A DNA stretch of 64,000 nt from Solanum dulcamara (GCF_947179165.1 NC_077237.1:84792341-84856340); one strand, 5' to 3'. Counted from the stretch's first letter, positions 32,975-45,303 are shown. The notes: a model not told the origin generated them from the letters alone. Numbers and translations: made by a program.

Positions 32975-33605
32975 TGTAATTAGGTCTTTGTTTGTCAAAG
33001 ATTTAGAAGTCATAAATGTTGAAATATTATAATCATATTTGTCAAAGATTTGATATACTTGATAAGGTTCACATTTGGTAATCATAAATGTCAAAGATTT
33101 GGTAGCCACAATATTTGATATATTCACATTAAAATGTTGAATTTTTGTATCTTCAAATGATATCATCCATGACATCAAACAATCCATTTTTTCCCTATAA
33201 ACAGAGAAGTTGACCATTAGTTGAAACACACATTAAAGCATATGAAAATATTTCATTGTTTTCTTTCTTTGTATTTTCATGAAGAGTTATTTTGTAAGAG
33301 AGTTAGTGTTGGAAAACACTTGTGTGAACCCTTTCTTTGAGTGATCTAGTGAGCTTATTCTCTTGGGGTATTTGGGATTAATTAGAGTTTTTATTCTAAT
33401 TTTGTACTCTCTTTTGTACTCTTGTTGATATAGTAAAATCCTTCTCTCCGCTTGTGGACTAAGTCACACCGACCGAACCACGTAAAATTTGTGTCTTCTT
33501 TATTTGCTTTTACTTTCGTTATTATCAACTTACTATTATCTTTGCTATTGTCATTATAACATTATTTGGCTAAATTCCGCATTACCCAAGTTTTCGATCC
33601 TAACA
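32975..33605 (+). mobile_element. Solo LTR, 631 bp
   Basis: Starts TGTAATTAGG, ends GATCCTAACA, with a perfect TATTT target duplication at 32970-32974 and 33606-33610. A TATA-like CCCTATAAACAG at 33195-33206 suggests plus orientation. No internal region or second LTR is nearby, so it is a solo LTR left by unequal recombination. The internal repeat TTTGTCAAAGATTTG occurs three times in the left part. Confidence 0.82.
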
Positions 33606-33610
33606 TATTT

Positions 33611-34566
33611 TCATAAGTGTTATTTGAATTGGGGGATTTTTCAAAAATATTTTTTTTATTTTCATAAAATAGGAAAAAGATCAACAGTATACATTTTGTC
33701 CTCTTCAGATTTCATTTATTGAATTTTTTGATGAAAATCATGTTTTCTAATAAATGATGTCTATCATTAAAGAATGTGATGAGATGATTGAATTTTTTTT
33801 GGTCTTACTAAAGATTCATAAAGTAAGGTCTAGAGACTCTCCTTTTTTTTTTTGGTACTTTTAACGGTTTTTATGATTAATAAAAGTCCATGAGCAATCT
33901 AGGTGGTATTTTTTTTTTTTTAAAAAAAAAATGCCTTCGAAATTAAGAACTCTTTTACAAGGAAATCGATTAGTCTTTCTTATTGAGTTTATTCAACGTG
34001 AATTTGAATTAATCGGTTTAATATTTAGACATATTTTAAATATTGGGTAAAAAATTAAAAAGTTACATAACGTGTAGAATATTAATCCTTAAGGGTGTGA
34101 GACTTTTTTTGAGAAAAATCTTGCAAACTTATTCAAAACGGACATTAGCACATCAATTAAGAGTGATATTTTTGAACTAATTTAATCTGAAGTTGAATAT
34201 TTCAATCGAAATTGCATTGTACATCCAGAATAGTCCTAAAAAGACATAATCCCAGGGTGATACTTGACATGTACCTCCTCTTCTAGGTCAATTATAAACA
34301 AAACAAAAATAAAAAATTTGCTTTATCCGATATCAAACAACGAACAAATAGAACACCTTTAAAAAAAAGAAAGAAAGTAAGAAACAAAAAGAAAAATGCT
34401 CTGTCTTGATTGAATCTCTTATCATCTCACAACACCTAAATTAGGTGCTCAACCTTACAAGAAATCGTAAAAAAAGAAAAATCTTAGTAACTCAGCTGGT
34501 TGGCTAGATAAATTTTCATCTTGCTGGTAAGGGTTCAATTGCTCATCCCGTAAAGAAAGAAAACCA
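33611..34566. other. Intergenic DNA, 3' flank of the ATL gene
   Basis: Poly-T and poly-A tracts (33845, 33910) and otherwise no recognised element. The 3' untranslated region and poly(A) signal of the minus-strand ATL gene should lie within about 300 bp of 34567; I cannot fix them. Confidence 0.45.
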
Positions 34567-34977
34567 TTAGCAAGGATTGTTTTCATTAGTTGTATCAAAT
34601 AACTCTGTCTCAAGCTTACTTCTACAAACAGGACAAACAGGGTGTTTGGACAACCAAGTATCAGCACATTCAATATGGAATCCATGGTTACAACCTGGTA
34701 CAATTCTTGCCACATGTTCTTTGTCAATTTCATCCAAACAAACAGCACAATCATTTCCCATCACCAATTCTTGACCACTAACTTTAGGCAATTTATCCAA
34801 TTGTGTTGAAGAAAGTCCCTTTTCTTTAACACCTTTTGTAGGTTCTTGATTAATATTAGGTTGTTGTTGTTGTTGCCTTGTTGTTGTGGCATAACAAAGA
34901 AAACACATGTAGACCACAAAAACAACACTCATGCCAACACAAGGAAGAAATAGTGCTAGAAACACACTAAAAAGCAT
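34567..34977 (-). CDS. RING-H2 E3 ubiquitin ligase, ATL family (ATL23-like)
   Basis: Single-exon gene, 136 residues, a typical small ATL. An N-terminal hydrophobic segment (about 3-29, LFSVFLALFLPCVGMSVVF) should anchor it in a membrane. A poly-Gln run (35-39) follows, then the ATL GLD-type motif GLSSTQLDKLP (54-64). The RING-H2 finger uses Cys77, Cys80, Cys96, His98, His101, Cys104, Cys115 and Cys118, with the ATL-typical Pro just before the third Cys (VPGC) and Trp after the sixth ligand (CADTWL). All eight zinc ligands are present, so it should recruit an E2 enzyme and transfer ubiquitin. The start MLFSVFLALFLPCVGM closely recalls ATL23. Substrates are unknown. It is isolated: both neighbours are repeats. 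A TATTTAAA motif about 210 bp upstream on the minus strand (about 35183-35192) could be its TATA box. Confidence 0.92.
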   Translation of the reverse strand: MLFSVFLALFLPCVGMSVVFVVYMCFLCYATTTRQQQQQPNINQEPTKGVKEKGLSSTQLDKLPKVSGQELVMGNDCAVCLDEIDKEHVARIVPGCNHGFHIECADTWLSKHPVCPVCRSKLETELFDTTNENNPC

Positions 34978-35454
34978 TGTTTTCTAGAGGATTTTTTATT
35001 TCAGTGCGATTCGAGGATTCGAGGAGGGTATCTTTTGATCAATATCAGCGCGATTCGATTAATATTTATTTTAAGGGGTTGTTGATAATAGTGGCAATGG
35101 GTGAGAAAAGAAGAGAGGTATGATAAGTGAAAAGAGTAACAAAACATAATTGATGAGAAAAGTTAGAAGGGAAGATGACTGGTTTAAATACTTGGTGGTG
35201 TGTTAGGTGCATTATACATACAAATTTTTTTAGATGAATGAATTAAAGAGATATCACAATCAATCTCTTTCTCTCTGTGTAAAATATAATTTAAATTGTT
35301 TTGTATTAATATGTTTACATGATTGAAATTACAATGGAGTTTAGTACACATGTCGTTTCGATTTACACTAGCTAGCATATAATTTGATTGAAGGAATTTA
35401 AGAAACAAAAAGAAAAAATTTGTGGTCTTAAATATATCATAATATTATATTTGC
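34978..35454 (-). promoter_or_regulatory. Putative promoter and 5' leader of the ATL gene
   Basis: Next to the ATG is a short direct repeat GATTCGAGGATTCGAGGA (35008-35025), then CAGCGCGATTCG. Further out a TATTTAAA box on the minus strand. The assignment rests on position only. Confidence 0.4.
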
Positions 35455-35670
35455 AAGAATGATCGAGTTGGTTGAGCAAGTGATCTCTCGAATGGGAGGC
35501 CATAAATTTGAAATATCTTGCATGTTTTCTCGATCGAGCTAGTCGCATGGGCTTGTTTAGTATGGTTTACTTCTTCGATGTGGTTTGTGTGCTATTACAT
35601 TGAAGCGAAGTTTATCCTATGAGCATCGAAAGACGACGCTCTGGCGACTGCACATTCCCATGCCAACAAA
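35455..35670 (+). mobile_element. tRNA-derived SINE-like sequence
   Basis: TGGTTGAGCAAG (35469-35480) fits a polymerase III A box. AAATTTGAAATAT (35503-35515), about 32 bp further, sits where a B box belongs but is decayed. A non-tRNA body follows (GAAGCGAAGTTTATCC, GACGACGCTCTGGCGACTG) and an A-rich end near 35662. The general make-up is that of a plant SINE; no target duplication found. Confidence 0.55.
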
Positions 35671-35871
35671 AAATATATATGTCATAATATTCATTGACTA
35701 TATAAACGTCTTAATAAGAATAATAAATTAAAATGAGAAGTTTAAAGTTAAAATGATCCCAATTTAAAAATGTTTTCTTTTTTTTCCTTTCAAAATGAAA
35801 TTATAGAAAATAGTGTCACATAAATTAAAAAAAAACAAACTAATGAGTAGACTTGACACTGAATTTTTTAA

Positions 35872-36785
35872 GAGAAAACTAAGTCCATGCCCCATAAAAA
35901 TAAAATAATTACAAATAAATATCCCTTTACCATTCATATCCCCAAAGCATGAGATTCGCGAGCAAGATACCGTTATAGTATCAATATACTGACATGGTAT
36001 CATTGAGGTTGTTTCAGTCCTTAATGATACCACCACAATATATTTATACACTGTTATGGTATCATTGATGTCTACTTCAATTCTTCAACTACATTTCCAT
36101 GAAACCATGATATACTGGCATGGTATCATTAAGGATCGTTTTATATAATCAGTAACACTCCTCAAATCATGTATGATACCATCGCAGTATGTGAATATCA
36201 ATGATGTCATCACATAATATCATATATTATAGCATGACATCATATATATACTGTGATGGTATCATAAAGATTTTTATAAGTTATTCAATATTACATGAAT
36301 GATACTACCACAATATATTCGTATATTATAATGATATTGAAAGTCTTTAATGAGACACTTTTAAATCCTCAATGATACCATAATAATATATTGATACCTT
36401 ATCGGTATCATATATGATTGAACTCTTTTTTTAAGAAATAAAAATAAAATAATTAAGAGAAAATTATTAAAATCACAATTTTATTTATTAAACTAATTAA
36501 TAAATATATTCTTTGTGATACTCCGTCGGTAAGTTGATACCATAGCGGTATAATATAGGACTGAGCTTAATCCTCTATGATACTCCATCGGTATATGATA
36601 TCCTATCTGTATCATGTAGGGTGAATGCTGATGTCATCATGACGTCAACGCGCAAATTTAAAAATAATTAAAGAGGGTACAAGGGTAATTAGTTTGGTCG
36701 AAAATGTATATAAAGAAATTATTCAGGGAAGGGGTATAGAGTGGTAAATTGTTTATTTAAAGGGTCCATTTTGTGTAGTTTTCCC
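35872..36785. mobile_element. Mutator-like non-autonomous element, 914 bp
   Basis: Left end GAGAAAACTAAG, right end (complement) GGGAAAACTACAC; the inverted similarity extends for about 60 bp. Target duplication of 9 bp, ATTTTTTAA (35863-35871) and ACTTTTTAA (36786-36794), one mismatch. The interior is built of many short imperfect repeats of a GGTATCAT / ATGATACC palindromic motif (about 35960-36610). No protein. Confidence 0.78.
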
Positions 36786-36794
36786 ACTTTTTAA

Positions 36795-39501
36795 TATGAT
36801 CACACAAATTGGATGTTGATCTATATTAGAAGTTTAACCTATATAAACATCTACCTAAAAGATAACTATCGTTAATTTTTCATATACAAGTAATTACACT
36901 AACAACTTGTAAAAAAATCTTATCTTGTAAATGTATAAAAGTTAGCTCCATGTTGTGAGTTTAAACGTACGTCTATTATCCGTTTATTTTTTTATCTGGA
37001 GTTTGATATTCGTTTTGAAATTTAATTAATTTTTATTCGGGTCGAACGGCACATTTGAAAATAAAATGCTCCTTAACGATGATTTCGTTTTCAAAATTCA
37101 AATCTAAAATTCTGAATTAAAAATAAAATAAATAATTATATATATATATCATCCCACGATAATCTTTGATGGTCTATCGATTGTCTTTCTAATCGAAATA
37201 GAAGGGACGTGTAATTAGAATAAGGCAAAACCATTTGCCATGAAAAAAAAACGAAATACTTTTACTTTGGGAAAACAATTTCATTTTTTGTTTTGCTTTC
37301 AATAAAACGTCAAACGTGTCTGACAAGCCTAAATATAATTCTATCAAATTAGATTAAATCTAATCACTTACGAAACTAAAACAAAATATTAAGCAGTGAA
37401 TTAGTTAAAGAATTTATGTTTTATATATTAATAGATTAAAAAATATTTTATTATCAATATAGTGTATACTATTATAACAAGTTAATTACCATTTTAATTA
37501 AGGAAAAACTATCTAATTAGACAAATATTTCTATCATATTTACTAATCACCATATAGTTTGAAATAATTACATATCGTCTCACTAATTAAAAGCTTCATA
37601 TCAGATTCAAGTCAGATATACTTAGATACATATATTTTTAATACACTAAAATAGAGAGAGGTGAGTGAGAGAAGGAGAGAGGCAGTGAGATAAGAGAGAG
37701 GCGAGCGAGATCTCTAGATACTTGCGAATCACACTAAATACATGTATCTAGGATACCAAATACAGGAAGAGAGGCTAGTGAGAGAGGAGAGTGGCGAGCG
37801 AGATAGGAGAGGCGAGCGAGAGAGACAGTTATATGTAAATCCACTTAGATATAGTGTATCTAAAATAAATTATACCTAATTTTAACCCCATGTATTCGAT
37901 ATATATGTATCTGAATGTGACAGATACATGTATCCGAAGTCCAAAATCTAGTAAAATTCGTAATATTGCAAACTAGTATATATCTAAGTAATTAGCTTCT
38001 AAACTAGTATGGAATCTCTGTAAGTTACCCTTTGATCAACTTATACCAATTAATAATTATCATAAAAAATTATCTATACTTTCACATCATGATGACTAAT
38101 ATACAAATAAAAAAATTGTTTACATGGGAAGACACACACAAAAAAAACGAGTTCATTCTCCTAGCAGATCACCTAAGTTATGTAGCTTATAAAAGATATT
38201 AAGAAATTAATTTAATTTTTCTAATATACACAAAATATTAATACACCTAAGTTAGGGCAGCTTCTTCACTTCTATTAATTATATTTCCTTTCCCGATTTG
38301 CTTTGTTATGCTTTTTATTGAACTAGGGTATATTGGAAATAATATTTGTATCTTTCAAGATAAGGATAAGATTTACGTAAGTCGTAACACTACTCTTCCA
38401 GCTCAAATTTTACGGTGGGATTATACTAGATTTATTATTGCCGTAATATACCCCCCCCCCCAAAAAAAAAAAAGAAAAAAAAATAACGTAAATCATGAAC
38501 GTAGCTGCTCTTTAAGGTAAAGTGGCAAAAAAAAAAAAAATGAAACAATCTTTAAAAAGTTGTTTTTCTCCAAATATATATATTAGCTGAAATGTACCTA
38601 TCACTAAAAACTATAATGATAATATTAGTTTGTTTTATGGTTTTATCAGGAGAATAATTAAATATCGTTGCGTTAGGCTCTTAGATTAAAATAGAACTAA
38701 TCCACTTCCAATAACTTACTGTCTCTTTGGTAATATTTGAGATTCGTTCATGACAATCTAACAAACTCTACTTTTATTATCATTAGTTTAAGAATTAAGC
38801 CAATTGTAAATTTAGTATCTTAAATAGATGTACCAAAACAAAACAAAACAAAAAAGGGTATCTTAAATAGTGGTGTAATGGTGTTAGTTATTTTTTGGTG
38901 AGATTTGCTTGATCAATCTATATGTAATTTTTTCCATTCCATAATACTCCAAATAATTATTTGACCCGACTCAATAAGGTGTGTTCAGTATAGAGGAAAA
39001 TATTTTTCAGTCTTTCATGTTCGATAAGTTAATTAAACTTTTTAGGGGAAGTAGAAAAAATAATTTTATTATTGATTTATATATAGAAAAAACTACATTG
39101 TATAACAGTCTACTAAATTGATAGCCAATGTATATTATTATTATATGATATACAAAAAATATACATTATTGATATAAAATAGTATATTATTTTTACATAT
39201 TTAACTAACAAATATGTAATCCATTTCATTTAACTACTGAACTCTCTGTCTGATAAGTGATAAGAAAGGGTCAATAATGACACTTGTGATGTGAAAGAGA
39301 AGTTAATAGAAGATCAATGTGATTTTTTTTTAAAAAGTCAAATAATATATACATTATCAGTATAAAAATAAAAATTTAATCATCAGATTGAGCGATTGTC
39401 TATGATTGAAGTGGCCGCTAATTTTTATCTGTTGTACCATATAACTTATCTTATTTTTCAAATTACAAATCTAATATCTTTTAAGTGGATTGATGGTGTA
39501 A
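36795..39501. other. Intergenic DNA with low-complexity tracts
   Basis: 36985-37178 is a SINE-like remnant (see 28193). 37655-37830 is rich in GAGAGAGGCGAGCGAGA, repeated several times, a purine-rich minisatellite. 38450-38540 has a C run followed by A-rich sequence. No gene supported. Confidence 0.5.
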
Positions 39502-39599
39502 TAAAATATTGTAAACTTTACCTAAATCCCATAATGGAAAAGTCTAATTACTATACATCCCTCATTGTATCAAAATTACCCGATTTCCCTTTTCTTTTT

Positions 39600-40390
39600 C
39601 AATTTTTCTGATACATTAGTTATGTATCTGATACATCAATTTAGCTGTAGAATAATTAATGAAGACCATCTATTTATGGATAGAATCTTAATATAAGGTA
39701 TGATTAGTTATTTAAATCAATTACTGATCCAATTAATGAGATTAATTTGGTTTTAAAAAATAACGGTTGTGTACATGAAGATTCAAGCCCAAAAACAGAG
39801 CATAAATTCAAACCAAATTCGATTTCAATTTTTTTTTCCAGTTTTGCTGATACATAAGTTATGTATCTGATACATCAACTTTAGTTGTAGAATATTTAAT
39901 GCATATCAGCTATTTATGGTTAGTATCTTAATGTAAGGTATGATTGGTTCTTTAATTGAATTACTGATCTAATTAATGAGATTAATTTGTTAAAAAAAGC
40001 AATTGTTATGTTCATGAAGATTCAAGCCAAAAAACAGAGTATCGTCTCGAATGGAAAAAACAGAGCATCAATTCAAACCAAAGTCGATTTCAATTATTTT
40101 TTCAGTTTTGCTGATACATAAGTTATGTATCTGATACATCAACTTTGGCTATAGAATAGTTAATGCACATCAGTTATTTATGGATGGTAAATTGAGATAA
40201 GGTATGATTGGCTCTTTAAATCAATTACTGATCTAATTAATGGGATTAATTGGTTAAAGAAGGCGACAGTTATGTACATGAAGTTTCAAGCCAAAAAACA
40301 GAGCATCGACTCCAAGGAAAACAACAGAGCATCAATTCAAAAAAACTTCGCGTTTCATCAATTAATCGATATGAAAATTAGCCCTATATG
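39600..40390. repeat. Three tandem units of about 240-260 bp
   Basis: CTGATACATWAGTTATGTATC starts units at about 39609, 39850 and 40111. Each continues through AGAATA-TTAATG, ATTTATGGATR, AAGGTATGATTRG, AATTACTGAT, then ACATGAAG-TTCAAGCC and ACAGAGCAT. They lie in the left half of the Mutator-like element. Confidence 0.85.
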
Positions 40391-40822
40391 CCATATCGAA
40401 TCTCAATGGGTGGGACGGGATCTTCTTGATGACGTATTTCATTCCCTACATTGACATGAAAAATGGTTAAATACAACTTGAACTTTATACATAAATACGA
40501 TGTATCATATGCATTGAAATATTTGATACATGAGATTCTGATACATACAGAAGATGTATCAGAAGCAGTAAGACTTTATAAATTATAATCTGATACATAA
40601 ATGTAGATGTATCAGAATCATTAAAACTTGATACAATAGAAACTGACACTTAAACACGAATTATCAGAAGTAGTAAATCTCCAAAACAAATGACATTTTA
40701 AAAAACACTATGTATCAGAAGAGTTAGCGCTTGATACATGATACACTGATACATAAACGATATGTATCAGAATCAAAAAATCTTCATAAAAACTTCATTA
40801 AAAAAAACTTTAATTGAACTCA

Positions 40823-41068
40823 TACCTTTGGGAGATTAGGGCGTGTTGTAACTCTTTCAATCTTGTTGTCTAGTTCTTTGGATGCATGTTTAACTGTAGC
40901 TTTCGACTTCAATTTCTCACGTAGCTTATCCATCACTGCTGGATCGTTATGATGTTTGGATCTAACCTCGTCGTAACCTTCCCAAGATGAATCAGAATCA
41001 GGTAAAACAAGAATTCCTTGATTTTTATTCGACTGTTTGAAACCATGAACGGATTTCATATGTATCAT
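40823..41068 (-). pseudogene. Exon-like coding block inside the Mutator-like element
   Basis: On the minus strand an open frame from ATG 41068 runs 80 codons, including LVLPDSDSSWEGYDEVRSK and AVMDKLREKLKSKATVKHA, to LPK followed by a plausible splice donor (AAAG|GTATGAG). The codon use and charged, helix-prone make-up look like real protein. Upstream (41220-41350) there is a leader-like stretch with ATGAGTACATCTGTTACTC and another possible donor (CTAAG|GTATAT). I do not recognise the protein. It may be a captured host gene piece or the remains of an element gene. Confidence 0.45.
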
Positions 41069-41470
41069 TGAAGATATGAGTTACAAAAAAAGAAAGATTT
41101 ACAGAAGAAAGAAATTGATATCAATTTTAGAAGATTTTTCAAAGATTTACAGAAGAAATCAAACGATACAAATTTTAGGAGAAATCAGATTGAATGAGGA
41201 TGAAGTGAGATTCCATATAAGGAAAAATTAAAATATACCTTAGTTAGAACCTTGAAATTGAGTAACAGATGTACTCATAAATTCAAAATCTCAAAAACTG
41301 ATGAAGAGGAGCGAATTAGGGCGAGGATTTAGGGAGGAAGAGTGATGTATCAGTGAGGGAGAGAGAGTTAAAGGAAAAATAGGGATTTTGGAATTTTTTT
41401 TGTATAATAGGGAATATAAGTAAATATGGTATTAGAATATGTGTAAAAGGGTAATTTTTCCTAAAATATT

Positions 41471-43255
41471 TACGTTAATGGTTTAAATATATAGGAAAAC
41501 AATCCTTGTTTTCAAAGGCCCGTTATGATAGAAGAACAGATCAACAACGATAACTATTGCTATAATTATGATTCAGTTCTAAACAAGTTAAAAGAGTAAT
41601 TATATGAATCCCACATTTTCATTTTTGGCCTTTCAATTTAATGAAATCTTATGGCATCTAGTGATTTGACTACGTAGAATTAAATTAAATAAAAGTTATA
41701 AGTAAAGCTAAACCATTGTCCAATCATAATCACCAATCCATAATTCCATCCACTAAAAAGCTTACTTCTGTAAGTCACAAAAATGTTCTTTGTTGTAATT
41801 TGTCCATTTGAATGTTCACGAAATGTATTGAAATTTCACAAATATTATGTATATTACATGGAATGTACCTATCTATAATAATAGCAAAAATGCATGCCCT
41901 TCCCCAATAAAATGTGGTGCATCGGATGGAGCTTCTCTTTTCTTAATTAGAAATGTCGGTTTCGAGCTTTTGATATAGAAAAATTCTTAATTAGAGGGTA
42001 CTTTCTCCGAATAATCCATATGCGGCGTAAATTCAAATTAATTCAACTCTAATATGAATATCGAATACAGAATGAAAAATAAAACAATAATGCCCTAAAA
42101 TGACATGCAATATTAGTTGTGGACTTGGTTTAATAGTGAATGACCATGTTCCTTATCTGGATAAAACTTGACCAGGCTGTTAAGATGGGCCCAAGCTAAT
42201 TGTTCCAAAATTTAGAAGAATCTAGGTCTATGATGAAATGCAAAAGTTTTTGCAATGGTTAGAGAATTTTTGCATAACTTTAGGGAGAATTTTTACCTCG
42301 TCCGACATAAGTTCTGTATGAATTGAATTCGCTAGGCAGAAGTTGTATAGTTTTTAATTAGCTACAAATTTGAAAAATGAAAATAAAGAAAATATATGAT
42401 TTTCAACTTCTATCTTAGAGATTCAGGTTCTTCAATAACACTCTTTCTCAAATTCTATTGCATTAAATTTAAGAGTAATATTTTTCTTAGAAAAAAAATA
42501 TCTCAATTATTGAATGTATGAGAGGTTAATTAATTACATATTCCAAACTCCCAACTATATGCCAAAAAAACATATGGTCGAGACTTTAAAGTTTTGTAGA
42601 AAAAGAAAGGACAATATTAAAGATTGATAAGAAATTGAGTATTGTTATTTTCCTAACCAAGAAGTTGATGTAACGTGTCAGCATAGAAATAGAAGGACGA
42701 TACAAACATATGTAAAAAAGGAAATATAAAAGGAGAAAAAAATAAAAGAAAGTTAGACACCGATGCTTCTTCACACTTAATCAAATATGTCAATCTTGAG
42801 ATGTTTTACTCCTAACCCCATAAGGTTTTGAGATAAAGCTTAACTTGAGTTTCAATTAAAAAACAGTGATGATATAAGTTTCACATTATACACAATTTTG
42901 TAAATCGTTTTACTTGAGATCGTAAAAAATGACATAACTTATGATCATCGAATTTGATTATGCCACTAGACGCTTGATTAAAACATTGCACAATATGATC
43001 TAGCTATTCGGCCAAGGAAGTCCATTAATAATTTCTTTTGCTGCTTTAGAGCATGGTTGGATCAATAATATCTCAATTCTTCAAACATTCTTAAAATGAA
43101 AAATTAGAGAAACGAAGTATTGAAATTTTACAAAACGAAACTTGGTGGGTTTTCAGGACCAAAGACCACAAAAGTGAAGGAAGTTTGGCTAAATTGGGCC
43201 CAAAGTACTAAGCCCATTTTTAAATGGGCCCTAAGTTTATGTAAAAAAAAAATGG
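41471..43255. other. AT-rich intergenic DNA
   Basis: 41993-42080 is a reverse SINE-like remnant (TACTTTCTCCGAATAATCC to AATATGAATATCGAATAC). No gene seen. Confidence 0.5.
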
Positions 43256-43631
43256 CTTGATTGAGTGTTTTTTAAAAATTAATTACTGATTTTAGCGATA
43301 TTTTTTATTTATTATCATTTATAGCAATATTATAATAAATCTACACTTGTATTAAAAGTGAATTATGCATCTAATATAAATTTATTATAAGTGTTTTAAA
43401 ATATATATTATGTTTGTGTAGTAAGAAACTAACATAATGTATTATAAGTCTATTAAAATATGTGATAATGTATTATCCATCTATAAAATTTGTATTATAT
43501 ATGTTTTATAAATAGTTCTCTGCAATATGTATTAAAACTGTATTATAAATGTATTATAAGTGTTCAGTGAAAAAAATTATTGCTATAAATAGTAAATATT
43601 TTCTTAATATTGTATATTTATGTAAGTTTCC
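43256..43631. repeat. MITE-like repeat, copy a
   Basis: Starts CTTGATTGAGTG and ends GTAAGTTTCC. Nearly identical to 45761-46150 in the same orientation. The inner TATTTATTATCATTTATAGC and the complement of the right end fold back on each other, so a foldback MITE is likely. Confidence 0.8.
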
Positions 43632-43975
43632 TAATGTAAATTAGTTGTTACAGCGAGTTCAATTCAAGGTACACTTAGTTTTTTGGGCAAAGGATATTTA
43701 TTCATTTTATCTTAAGAGAAAATAGTGTTAAATCTCAAATACTAAAATGGGATCTAAATTCCTTAAAAACAATGTAAATTCAATGGAATCTAATTCAACT
43801 TAAGTTGTTAAAGCGAAAACACTAATTTTCTCTTATAATATAGTTAATTATATACTCTAACAAAATAAACTTCCTAGTATAAATCTTGTAAACCTTCTTT
43901 ATGTTCTGTAAACATGTATGCATAAATTCAATGTGTTAATATTTAAATCTCCACATGTACTTTCACACTATTCAC

Positions 43976-44546
43976 TAGTGCTGTTCAAAAGTCAAAACCG
44001 AATTGAAATTGATAATTATAACTAAAAAAAAGTTATTGATTTATCGATAATGAATTATCGGTTTAGTGGTTTCGTTAACGATTTTAATTATTTTATTTTT
44101 GAATTATCGATGAATTCTGAACGGTTTGATTTTTTTCTTAACGGGTTAATCAATAACCCAATAGTAAATTAATAAATTATATTTACCATTCGATATATAT
44201 AAAGTCTTTGACTTAGAATTTAATTTCATACTTTTATTTCTGGCTAGCTATCTCAAACTCTAGATTATTCTACAATGTGCTAGTAATTGTTTTTGAGCAA
44301 TATGCAATTTGTCAACTTATGTGCATTGTTCATTTGGTTTGTTACCTAATTTCTAAGTGATTTTCAATGTTTTTTTTTGTGAAAAATCTTAACTATTAAC
44401 TGATAACCGAACTGGTAACGATCAATAATCAATAAGTCAATAACTTAATAATTCTATAACGGTATAACATGCCTACAAATCGATACCGATAAATCGAATT
44501 AATAATCTTTAAAACCAAATCGAACCGATCGATACGCAGAACACTA
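43976..44546. mobile_element. hAT-like non-autonomous element
   Basis: Starts TAGTGCTGTTCAAAAG, ends CGCAGAACACTA. The body is full of ATTATCGGTT / AACCGATAA and CGAACCGAT motifs in both orientations. CTATTCAC before it and CTATCCAC overlapping the right end may be an 8-bp duplication with one change; the right border is uncertain by a few bases. Confidence 0.6.
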
Positions 44547-44599
44547 TCCACTCTCTGTGTTGATCTTTTGAACATTTTAATATTTGTTTATTATTAAAT

Positions 44600-45303
44600 T
44601 GTCTCATAATGTCCTAGGCTTGTTGCCATTCTACCTTGGTGAATATGCCATTCTGCCTAAGTGAACGTTGGGAGTAATTGGCAATTCCTCTGCTGGCCGT
44701 TGGTGGACATTTATTTGCTGCTTAATTTACTCCAGCTTTACTCCATTTGGAGAGTTAGTGCTTATGTGATGTTACAATTCCATTCCTTGCAGCATCTATT
44801 AGCCATTGATGAAATTTGTTAACCCCCACATTATTTCACTCTTTATTCCTGCATTATACCTTTGTAATTTATAATTTATGTAATCTCTTGGTCATTTATT
44901 TTCTTTATTTACTTTTTTTTTAGTCATTGCTAGGAAGACTTTCTCACCTATAAATAAAAATAGTTTTTCTTTGTTTTTTACACACAAGAAAATATAGAGT
45001 ACATAAAAATTTATCTAAACGAGAGTTCTTATTAGTTGAAGGGAGGTGTTCTTTTTGTGGAGCTTTAGACTCAATTCTTGTTCAGAGTTTGTTGAGTTAC
45101 ACTTTGTGATTAAGATGTTTTATCCTGAAGGGGACAAGTCATGAGGAATACTGCTGGACCGTGAAAAGATTTGCTGCAGTAGGCTTGAATCTCCTTAAAA
45201 AGAGCGATATATCTGCGCCTCAACCTGAAGAGATTTTATTTTCTTCTTTTTATTTTTCATTTGTAATTTTGTAATTTTGTAATTTTATCAATACTATGCA
45301 ACA
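44600..45303 (+). mobile_element. Probable solo LTR, 704 bp
   Basis: TGTCTCATAATG start, ATGCAACA end, flanks TAAAT and TAAAA (four of five bases). It contains a TATA-like CACCTATAAATAAAAATAG at about 44948 and the GC-richer stretch AAAAAGAGCGATATATCTGCG near the end, a layout like a copia LTR. Confidence 0.65.

Larger units (their letters stand above)
39511..41461. mobile_element. Mutator-like element, 1951 bp, carrying gene-like sequence
   Basis: Perfect 9-bp target duplication TAAAATATT at 39502-39510 and 41462-41470. Ends GTAAACTTTACC and, from the right, GGAAAAATTACC are imperfect inverted repeats, and the similarity continues inward to CTGATACAT on both sides. Inside are three tandem copies of about 250 bp on the left and an exon-like block on the minus strand on the right. 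No transposase is seen. Confidence 0.78.

Noticed and set aside
34455..34781. Other-frame open frames over the ATL gene
   Set aside because: Same stretch already explained by the RING-H2 protein with all eight zinc ligands.
40272..40454. 60-codon plus-strand frame in the Mutator-like element
   Set aside because: It lies across the third 250-bp tandem unit and its edge; the matching parts of the other units are not open, so it is probably chance.
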